Positions 1-4,795 of a stretch of DNA of 7,696 bases are shown piece by piece; position 1 is the first letter of the stretch; every line of letters begins with the position of its first letter. The notes beneath the pieces are model-generated. The model was not told the DNA's origin, ran no database searches, and saw only the letters and a list, made by a program, of their open reading frames with translations. The DNA lies in assembly GCA_044866075.1 (NCBI GenBank), contig JBIOTQ010000103.1:1-7696 (forward strand). Direction: 5' to 3'. Both the position numbers and the translations under genes were made by a program. The DNA is from JBASRP01 sp044866075 (lineage in GTDB: Bacteria; Actinomycetota; AC-67).

Positions 1-362
1 CGACCGACGCGACGCGGATCCTCGTTGAGAACGGCCAGCTCGCGGAGGCGATCGCGCTCGTCGACAGCGCTCGCCCTTCCCTGACACGGGAGCTGAATCA
101 GGTCGTCGCCGCGCGCGCGATCATCGCCGAAGCCGAGGGACGCTCCGAGGACGCGCTGTCGCTCTATCTGGGAGCAGCGGAGCGATGGTCTCGGTTCCCG
201 TTTCCGCTCGAAGAGGCACACGCGCTCGTGGGAGCCGGACGGTGCGAGCGCGCGCTCGGACGGGGCGACGAAGCGCGCGTTCATTTCGAGCGGGCTCGTT
301 CGATCTTCGGCTCGCTCGGCGCGCTCCCCCTCGTCGCCGACGTCGACGCTCTCTCGCGCTAG
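1..362 (+). CDS. C-terminal part of a TPR-like helical-repeat protein (5' end outside window)
   Basis: The frame is open from base 3 to a TAG at 360-362 and gives 119 residues with no start needed, so this is the tail of a longer gene. The visible part is entirely alpha-helical in character: paired amphipathic helices rich in Ala, Leu, Glu and Arg (for example AIALVDSARPSL, EDALSLYLGAAERW, EEAHALVGAGRCERALGRGDEARVHFERARSIF split over residues 15-28, 49-62 and 70-102). The last pair, with a G-x-G-R...LGRGDEA pattern and an ending like SLGALPLVADVDAL, matches the closing TPR-type repeat of large bacterial regulators such as adenylate cyclase-like ATPases, LuxR-type (LAL) and BTAD/AfsR proteins. 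That family assignment is inference, because the diagnostic N-terminal domains lie outside the window. Its stop overlaps the stop of the convergent TetR gene. Confidence 0.72.
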   Translation, partial: TDATRILVENGQLAEAIALVDSARPSLTRELNQVVAARAIIAEAEGRSEDALSLYLGAAERWSRFPFPLEEAHALVGAGRCERALGRGDEARVHFERARSIFGSLGALPLVADVDALSR

Positions 363-997
363 CCGCGCGCCGCAAGGAGCAATTGCACGGCCTGCGAGCC
401 GATCTGTTCGACGTCCACGTTTTCGGGATCGAGCACCGCGTGGAGACCGAGGCCGTCGGCCGTCGCGACGAGCAATGTGGCCATCGAATCGGGCTCGATC
501 CAGCCGGGCAGGGAGCCCGCGTCGCGCTGTTCGGCGAGCTGCGCGCTGAGGAAACGACGGACCTCCGTCATGATTTCTTGCACCCCGCGGCGGAGCGTCT
601 CGCTGCGAGACGCCGCAAGAAGAGCCTCCAAGTAGACCGGGAGCATCTCGCGCGCTTGCTCGAACGTCGCGCGGAGTTGATCGATCGCGGCCATCAAGCG
701 CACGGCCGGGTCCATGTCCTGCCGCAACACGTCGAGGGCCGGTTCCATCCACGAGCGGATCGTTCGAAGAAGGGCTTGAGCAACGAGCTCGTCCTTCGAC
801 CCGAAGTGATAGGTGATCGCGCCCAGGTTGGCCCCCGAAGCCGCGGCGATAGCGCGAGAGGTCGTCCCCCGAAGGCCCAGGCGTCGCAGGCAATCGAGGG
901 TGCCATCGATGAGGCGGGCCGCCGTATCCGGAACGGGCGCAAGGTCGCCCTGAGGCCCCCATCGCGCCACGATCTTGGGTTTGATTTGCTGAGTCAT
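359..997 (-). CDS. TetR/AcrR-family transcriptional regulator
   Basis: 212 residues, the usual TetR-family size. Residues about 25-72 form the DNA-binding three-helix domain: AARLIDGTLDCLRRLGLRGT, then TSRAIAAASGANLGAITYHF, then GSKDELVAQAL. The A-x-x-S-G-x-x-x-G-x-I-x-Y-H-F-x-S-K-x-x-L pattern is diagnostic. The C-terminal 130 residues are all helical and would form the ligand-binding and dimerisation domain; the ligand cannot be told. Proteins of this family usually repress a divergent neighbour and themselves, which fits the inverted repeat over the divergent promoters and the membrane operon starting at 1027. The ATG at 997-995 lies inside that inverted repeat and has no Shine-Dalgarno sequence. 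A TATCAT element ends only 8 bases upstream, so the mRNA may be leaderless. An N-terminal extension of about 24 residues precedes the helix-turn-helix. Stop codons of this gene and the upstream TPR-like gene overlap. Confidence 0.93.
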   Translation of the reverse strand: MTQQIKPKIVARWGPQGDLAPVPDTAARLIDGTLDCLRRLGLRGTTSRAIAAASGANLGAITYHFGSKDELVAQALLRTIRSWMEPALDVLRQDMDPAVRLMAAIDQLRATFEQAREMLPVYLEALLAASRSETLRRGVQEIMTEVRRFLSAQLAEQRDAGSLPGWIEPDSMATLLVATADGLGLHAVLDPENVDVEQIGSQAVQLLLAARG

Positions 998-1010
998 ACG
1001 TATGTATGAT
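981..1010 (+). promoter_or_regulatory. Predicted sigma70-type promoter of the membrane-protein operon
   Basis: TTGATT (981-986) and TATGAT (1005-1010) are separated by 18 bases, giving 4/6 and 5/6 matches to the TTGACA/TATAAT consensus. Transcription would begin near 1016-1018, just before the GAGG ribosome-binding site of the first membrane gene. The -10 box overlaps the inverted repeat at 994-1009, so a bound repressor would block it. The promoter lies inside the 5' end of the divergent regulator gene. Confidence 0.55.
994..1009. promoter_or_regulatory. Probable TetR-type operator (16-bp inverted repeat)
   Basis: TCATAC-GTAT-GTATGA is a perfect inverted repeat with 6-base arms around a 4-base centre. 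An overlapping 10-base perfect palindrome, CATACGTATG, occupies 995-1004. The site is strikingly AT-rich for this genome and sits between a TetR-family gene and a divergent operon, covering the -10 element of the + promoter, most of the -10 of the - promoter, and the start codon of the regulator. Palindromes of this length and CATAC/GTATG composition are typical TetR-family operators. Binding by the adjacent regulator is inferred, not shown. Confidence 0.7.
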
Positions 1011-1033
1011 ACGGCACGAGGTCACGATGGCAA
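1006..1033 (-). promoter_or_regulatory. Predicted promoter of the tetR-type gene, possibly leaderless
   Basis: On the - strand TTGCCA (1033-1028) and TATCAT (1011-1006) are 16 bases apart. The predicted transcript start falls at or within a few bases of the regulator's ATG at 997, leaving little or no 5' untranslated region, which agrees with the lack of a Shine-Dalgarno sequence. Its -10 lies almost exactly opposite the -10 of the + promoter, and both are covered by the same inverted repeat. Confidence 0.42.
1018..1029 (+). promoter_or_regulatory. Ribosome-binding site that sets the start of membrane gene A
   Basis: GAGG at 1018-1021 stands 5 bases before ATG 1027-1029. An earlier in-frame ATG at 1006 lies inside the predicted -10 box (1005-1010) and would be upstream of the transcript start, so 1027 is preferred. 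Confidence 0.6.
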
Positions 1034-1605
1034 GCATCATGGACGTCCCGTCCCGGCCCCCGCGTGTCCACGGTCGCCGTCCGGGACTCGCGTGCTATGG
1101 GGCCCCCATCGCGGGCCTCACCTTCGGCGGCGTGCTGGCGGCCCTCGTCTTGGCGAACACCGATCTCGAACCGTTCACGATGAGGCTCGCCCTGGCGCTC
1201 GAGTACTGCACGCCCGGACTCCTCTCACTCCTCGCCCTGCGGAAGAGGGACGCCCTCTATCTCGCGGCGGGCGCCGTCGGAATGCTGGTTCCGTTCACGG
1301 CCATGTCCGGGGTTGCCCTCCCCTTGCTCTTGCCGGCGGCGATGTCGTTGGTCGCGTACGGCCGGAGTGCAGGCGGGTCCCGCCCGCGAGTAGCCGGCCC
1401 GATCGTCGCAGCGCTTGCGGTGTTGCTCGTTCTTTCCTCGTGGGTTGCCCTCGTTGCTCGCGCGGATCCGTACTGCACCACCGGCCCGAACGTCAGCGAG
1501 TGCGGGAACGATCGCGTGACGGGGATCGAGGGAGGTCTCAGTATCGCGTTCGCCGTGGCGGCCCTCGTCGTGCCGGCCACGTTCGCGAGATCACGCGATG
1601 ATTGA
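1027..1605 (+). CDS. Membrane protein A (hypothetical; paralogue of the C-terminal half of protein B)
   Basis: 192 residues from the chosen ATG (199 if the in-frame ATG at 1006 were used). Hydrophobic segments lie at about residues 25-43, 54-70, 76-92, 95-111, 122-144 and 166-186, so it is a polytopic inner-membrane protein with roughly five or six spans. I do not recognise the family. It aligns along most of its length with residues about 145-308 of the next gene's product. Shared blocks are PGLLSLLALRKRDALYLAAG against PGIVALLGRRRPALYLAAAV, then LLPAAMSLVAY against LVPAGMALAAY, then SRPRVAGPIVAALAVLL against SSPRVAAPVIALLALVL. A pair of cysteines (Cys150, Cys159, eight residues apart) follows an acidic D-P in a polar loop and is also conserved. 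First gene of a + operon under the predicted TetR-controlled promoter; it overlaps the next gene by 8 bases. Function unknown. Confidence 0.85.
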   Translation: MASIMDVPSRPPRVHGRRPGLACYGAPIAGLTFGGVLAALVLANTDLEPFTMRLALALEYCTPGLLSLLALRKRDALYLAAGAVGMLVPFTAMSGVALPLLLPAAMSLVAYGRSAGGSRPRVAGPIVAALAVLLVLSSWVALVARADPYCTTGPNVSECGNDRVTGIEGGLSIAFAVAALVVPATFARSRDD

Positions 1606-2554
1606 GGACCCCTCTGTCCTGGGCCGTCCTGAGCCTGCGGAACCCGACGACCGCCGGAGCGGCCGGCGGTGGAGAGAATTCGATCTCACGGCGCTGATCG
1701 CGTTCCTGCTCGCTGCGTGCATGTCTTTCGTGACGATCGGTTTGGTGTTCGTCCACGCCGAGGGTATCCATTGGCTCTGGCAAGGACTATCGGCCGCCGC
1801 GTGCGCCACGGTGTGGACCGGCCTTTGGGCCTGGCGGCGAGGCCGCTACGCGATCGCAGCGGCGTCGTTCTTCCTGTCGCTCGCATGGCCCCTCGGGTTC
1901 GCGGTCGTCCTGACCGGCCCCGTTACCATCGCTTTGACGATCGTCTCCGCCTTTCGCGCGATCAGAGGCCGTTCGACCATCACTCAGCCGCGGGCTCGCT
2001 CGCGGTCCGGGGAAGAGGCGTCCGGGATCATCTGGCTCGCGTTGGGGCTCATCGCGATGGGGTTTCTGCTCGTCAGAAGCGATGCCCCGACCGACGGCGC
2101 GAGCGGGGTCCTTCGTGCCCTCGCCTTCGGGCTCATGCTCACGTTCCCCGGAATCGTGGCGCTCCTCGGTCGACGCCGGCCGGCGCTCTACCTCGCGGCC
2201 GCTGTGGCGGGCCCTCCTCTCAACCTGGTCTTGCTCTCCATCTTGGCGGTGCCGTTCCTGGTGCCCGCCGGGATGGCGCTGGCCGCGTACGCCCAGCGTT
2301 CGGCGGACTCGTCGCCGCGGGTGGCCGCGCCGGTCATCGCGCTGCTCGCCCTCGTGCTAGGGATCGCGTCGTTCGGATCGATCCTGGTCCACGAAGATCC
2401 TCGTTGCCGAACCTTCGAAAACGGGATCACCTGCTCGAGCGACATCGTGACCCCGGCAGAAGCCTTGATCAGTCTCGGCTTCACATCACTGGCGATCGTA
2501 ACGGCCTGGATCCTTGCGAAGCCCAAGCCGCACCCAACCGAGGTGCGCGGATGA
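1598..2554 (+). CDS. Membrane protein B (hypothetical, two-part polytopic protein)
   Basis: 318 residues, start ATG inside the last 8 bases of gene A, which implies translational coupling. A charged, cytoplasm-like N-terminus (1-28) is followed by hydrophobic segments near 30-53, 60-79, 84-102, 104-119, 142-159, 172-190, 196-212, 213-231, 243-264 and 287-306. A hydrophilic linker rich in Arg and Ser (about 120-140) divides it into two halves. The C-terminal half (about 145-308) is homologous to protein A, including the paired cysteines Cys270 and Cys279 after E-D-P-R and the VTxxEALISLGF segment. The N-terminal half has a similar order of hydrophobic segments (TGLWAWRRGRYAIAAASF resembling PGIVALLGRRRPALYLAAAV) but lacks the cysteine loop, so it may be a more diverged or shortened copy. 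No enzymatic or transport motif is recognisable. Alternatives such as a permease subunit of an unknown exporter are speculation. Confidence 0.85.
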   Translation: MIEDPSVLGRPEPAEPDDRRSGRRWREFDLTALIAFLLAACMSFVTIGLVFVHAEGIHWLWQGLSAAACATVWTGLWAWRRGRYAIAAASFFLSLAWPLGFAVVLTGPVTIALTIVSAFRAIRGRSTITQPRARSRSGEEASGIIWLALGLIAMGFLLVRSDAPTDGASGVLRALAFGLMLTFPGIVALLGRRRPALYLAAAVAGPPLNLVLLSILAVPFLVPAGMALAAYAQRSADSSPRVAAPVIALLALVLGIASFGSILVHEDPRCRTFENGITCSSDIVTPAEALISLGFTSLAIVTAWILAKPKPHPTEVRG

Positions 2555-2595
2555 CCGAACGAGACGTCGTCATTCGCGTGCGAAGGAAGCGATGA
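2551..2595 (+). CDS. 14-codon micro-ORF bridging membrane genes B and C
   Basis: ATG 2551 to TGA 2593-2595 encodes MTERDVVIRVRRKR, a very basic peptide with six Arg/Lys in 14 residues. Its ATG overlaps the TGA of gene B as ATGA (2551-2554), and its own TGA overlaps the ATG of gene C as ATGA (2592-2595), so it fills the B-C gap exactly. A good ribosome-binding site, GAGGT (2540-2544), lies 6 bases before its ATG. The exact tiling and the ribosome-binding site suggest it is translated. It could be a small functional peptide, or merely a relay that carries ribosomes from B to C. No homologue is recognised. Confidence 0.5.
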   Translation: MTERDVVIRVRRKR

Positions 2596-2948
2596 AGATC
2601 GCAGGGTTGGTGATCGCGCTCGGAACGATGTTCGCGCTCACCAGCGTCGGGGGCGTGACCATAGTCGGGGCACCGCTCCTCGTTCCGGCCCTGTGGTGGA
2701 GCGCGCGATCGTCCGGCATCTGGGGTCGGGCTGCGATCACATTCTTAGCCGCCCTCCTCATGACGGCGGTCGGGTGGTTCATCGCCTACGAGACGGTCGG
2801 AGAGCAACAGCCGTGGATCGCCCTCGTACCGGCGCTCGGTTTCGTCGCGACGATCGCCGGCTTCGCGCTGACCCTTGGCCGGAAGCCGCGCGAGCGACTG
2901 GCTGCCGCGGCGGCCCGACGCCGGGACGCTGAGGACAGCCGCGCTTAA
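2592..2948 (+). CDS. Membrane protein C (small, hypothetical)
   Basis: 118 residues from an ATG preceded by a strong ribosome-binding site, AAGGA (2583-2587), 4 bases upstream; a longer in-frame reading from 2514 would overlap gene B needlessly. Three hydrophobic spans are visible at about 3-35, 46-67 and 76-96. The first is followed by a LLVPALWWSAR segment reminiscent of the LLPAAMSLVAY/LVPAGMALAAY segments of A and B, though the match is short. A basic cytoplasm-like tail (RKPRERLAAAAARRRDAED, residues 97-115) ends the protein, and residues 105-115 are encoded by the first copy of a 32-bp direct repeat. Last gene of the + operon; it converges on the methyltransferase gene with only 10 bases between the stop codons and no hairpin there. 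Function unknown. Confidence 0.75.
   Translation: MKIAGLVIALGTMFALTSVGGVTIVGAPLLVPALWWSARSSGIWGRAAITFLAALLMTAVGWFIAYETVGEQQPWIALVPALGFVATIAGFALTLGRKPRERLAAAAARRRDAEDSRA
2905..2936 (+). repeat. 32-bp direct repeat, copy 1 (3' end of membrane gene C)
   Basis: Begins CCGCGGCGGCCCG and ends CGCCGGGACGCTGAGGAC. It matches 3588-3619 at 31 of 32 positions in the same orientation; the one difference is A at 2918 here against G at 3601. The two copies are 683 bases apart and enclose the whole methyltransferase gene. In this copy the mismatch breaks the CCCGGCGCCGGG palindrome found in copy 2. Confidence 0.9.
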
Positions 2949-2958
2949 TGCACGTCGG

Positions 2959-3573
2959 TCAGCGGGTCGCGAGGAGCAACGCGGCGCCCGCCCGAGCGCG
3001 GATGCGTGCGTCGTCGAAGCCTGCGCCCTTCGCCCGCCGGCGGATCTCCCCGAGCCCGGACGCGCCCGAGCTCGGTGCCAGGCCCGTCATGCGCGCGAGA
3101 AGGAACCCACCGGCCGGGACGGCGATCACGAGCCGGCCGCCCGGCGGCAGCACGCGATTGATCTCCGTGAGACCACGTGCCACGTCCGGCCAGAAGAAGA
3201 CGGTGTTGACGCTGTAGACGCGATCGAACGAGGCGTCGTCGAAAGGCAGAGCGGCGACGTCCCCGCAGGCGACGCGGAGCCGTCCCGTCGCGATCTCTCG
3301 GGGGAAGCGGTTTGGCGCCTCGCGCACCATCTCGTCGGAGATATCGATCCCGGTGGCGCGTCCGGTCGTGAGGCGGCGCAGGACCATGCCGAGGCCGACA
3401 CCGCCTCCGAACCCGATGTCGAGGACGTCCTCGCTGCCGCTCAGGTCGAGCGTCGCGACTGCCCAGCTGTTGATCGGTCGGTTGACGACGTTGAGGAGAC
3501 GCGCTGTCACCGGCGCGAGCGGGCCGTGTGGCCGACGCAACTGGCCGAGCACGGGATCGACGAAACGCCGCAT
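2959..3573 (-). CDS. Class I SAM-dependent methyltransferase
   Basis: 204 residues with a Rossmann-type methyltransferase core. Motif I is VLDIGFGGGVGLG at 50-62 (SAM binding). The acidic residue that would contact the ribose is in GIDIS (Asp77). GDVAALPF at 104-111 is the adenine-contacting strand, SFDRVYSVNTVFFWPD at 115-130 is motif II, and VLPPGGRLVIAV at 141-152 is motif III. The N-terminus (RRPHGPLAPVTARLLNVVNRPINSWAV) and the YSVNTVFFWPD block are typical of a widespread family of small Methyltransf_11/25-type proteins of about 200-220 residues; their substrates are mostly unknown. It starts 10 bases after the hutI stop with no clear Shine-Dalgarno sequence, so it is probably expressed as the last gene of the hut operon. 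It is flanked by a 32-bp direct repeat, which hints at separate acquisition. No feature ties it to histidine metabolism. Confidence 0.9.
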   Translation of the reverse strand: MRRFVDPVLGQLRRPHGPLAPVTARLLNVVNRPINSWAVATLDLSGSEDVLDIGFGGGVGLGMVLRRLTTGRATGIDISDEMVREAPNRFPREIATGRLRVACGDVAALPFDDASFDRVYSVNTVFFWPDVARGLTEINRVLPPGGRLVIAVPAGGFLLARMTGLAPSSGASGLGEIRRRAKGAGFDDARIRARAGAALLLATR

Positions 3574-3583
3574 GGAGTCTGTT

Positions 3584-4795
3584 CTATCCGCGGCGGCCCG
3601 GCGCCGGGACGCTGAGGACCGCGCGCGCCAGGTTCACCCCGTAGTGGTACGCCAGATCCACATAGCTCGTCGCCTCGAGCACGACCAGATCGGCGCGGGC
3701 GCCGGGACCGAGCGATCCGACGAGACCTTCCCGGGATAGCGCGGCCGCCGCGTGGCGCGTGACGCCGAGCAGAGCCTCCTCCGGCGTCACTTTCAAGAGA
3801 ACGCACGCCAGCGCCACCACGAGGGGGAGATTCTCGCTGTTCGAGGTGCCCGGGTTGAGGTCGGTCGACAGCGCGACGCGCACGCCTTTGTCGATCAGCA
3901 TCCGGGCCGGCGCGAACGGCGCACCCGTCATCATCGACGCGCCGGGGATCAGTACGGCGATCGTGCCGGTGCGCGCCAGCGCGGCGGCGTCCTCCTCGGT
4001 CGCGTGCTCGAGGTGCTCCGCGCTCACGGCGCCGAACTCCGCGGCGATCGCCGCTCCCCCGCTGCGGCCGAGCTGCTCGGCGTGGATCTTCGTCCCGAGG
4101 CCTTCGACCTTCGCCGCCCGAAGGATCCGCCTGCATTGGTCGGCCGTGAACGCGCCGCGGTCGCACCAGACGTCGCAGAACTTGGCGAGGTTGCCGATGG
4201 CCGGGATCATCCCGTCGACGATCAGGTCGACGTAGCCGCTCGCGTCGTCCGCGTACTCCTCGGGCACCACGTGCCCGCCCATGAACGTGCGGACGACGTC
4301 GACGGGATGGTCGACCGTCGCGGCGACCTCGAGCAGGCGGCGCTCGTGCTCGACCGTGAGCCCGTAGCCGCTCTTCGCCTCGACCGTCGTGACGCCGTGC
4401 GCGTAGAAGCGGTCGAGGCGCTCGCGCGCCAAAGCGGCCAGCGCTTCGTTTGACGCGGCGCGCGTCGCGGCGACCGTCGTGCGGACACCGCCGGCGCGGT
4501 ACGGTTCGCCGCGCAGCCGCGCGGCGAACTCCTCCGACCGGTCCCCGGCGAAGACGAGGTGCGTGTGCGGGTCCACGAGTCCCGGGATCACGGCCGCCCC
4601 GCCGGCATCCACCTCGTGCGCTCCGGGCGCTATCTCGACGGCGTCGCGCAGCGCCTTCTCCGGCCCAGCCCAAACGACCTTGCCCTCGAACCCGGCCAGG
4701 GCGCCGCGCTCGATGATCCCCAGCGGTCCGTCGCCGAGGGCGGACTCGCACGTGACGAGCTGCGACGCGCCGGTGACGACGAGGTCGGCTCTCAC
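3584..4795 (-). CDS. hutI: Imidazolonepropionase
   Basis: 403 residues, normal for HutI. It hydrolyses 4-imidazolone-5-propanoate to N-formimino-L-glutamate, the third step of histidine degradation, in the cytoplasm. It is an amidohydrolase-superfamily enzyme: the metal site is visible as His77 and His79 in VDPHTHLVFAGDR, His238 in TKIHAEQL and Asp312 in STDLNPGTS. Substrate-site motifs are Arg86 (GDRSEEF), Tyr144 in EAKSGYGL, His175 in GGHVVPEEY and the SAEHLEH block (His261). The start is a GTG at 4795-4793 that overlaps the cupin stop as GTGA. No Shine-Dalgarno sequence precedes it, only a GCC-repeat coding the cupin's alanine tail, so translation likely depends on coupling. The final 11 residues fall in the 32-bp repeat and look unlike an ordinary HutI end. 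Confidence 0.97.
   Translation of the reverse strand: MRADLVVTGASQLVTCESALGDGPLGIIERGALAGFEGKVVWAGPEKALRDAVEIAPGAHEVDAGGAAVIPGLVDPHTHLVFAGDRSEEFAARLRGEPYRAGGVRTTVAATRAASNEALAALARERLDRFYAHGVTTVEAKSGYGLTVEHERRLLEVAATVDHPVDVVRTFMGGHVVPEEYADDASGYVDLIVDGMIPAIGNLAKFCDVWCDRGAFTADQCRRILRAAKVEGLGTKIHAEQLGRSGGAAIAAEFGAVSAEHLEHATEEDAAALARTGTIAVLIPGASMMTGAPFAPARMLIDKGVRVALSTDLNPGTSNSENLPLVVALACVLLKVTPEEALLGVTRHAAAALSREGLVGSLGPGARADLVVLEATSYVDLAYHYGVNLARAVLSVPAPGRRG
3588..3619 (+). repeat. 32-bp direct repeat, copy 2 (3' end of hutI)
   Basis: Matches 2905-2936 at 31/32 positions. Read on the - strand it encodes the last 11 residues of HutI (VLSVPAPGRRG). It contains a perfect 12-base palindrome, CCCGGCGCCGGG, at 3597-3608. 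No U-rich stretch follows on either strand, so it is unlikely to be an intrinsic terminator. Confidence 0.9.

Noticed and set aside
185..1009. A 274-codon + strand frame opposite the TetR-type gene
   Set aside because: Arg-rich and without motifs; the - strand frame has a complete TetR helix-turn-helix.
1006..1026. Earlier ATG (1006) as start of membrane gene A
   Set aside because: It lies in the predicted -10 box and has no ribosome-binding site. ATG 1027 has GAGG at the right distance.
2959..3573. Histidine methyltransferase EgtD, given the hut context
   Set aside because: EgtD is about 320 residues with a different substrate domain. This 204-residue protein has only a generic class I core.
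2937..3587. The repeat-flanked segment as an insertion sequence
   Set aside because: There is no transposase and no terminal inverted repeat. The direct repeats are 32 bp, longer than normal target-site duplications.
3597..3608. CCCGGCGCCGGG palindrome as an intrinsic terminator of the hut operon
   Set aside because: It is within coding sequence, leaves only a short stem when a loop is allowed, and is not followed by a T-rich run. The methyltransferase follows at once.
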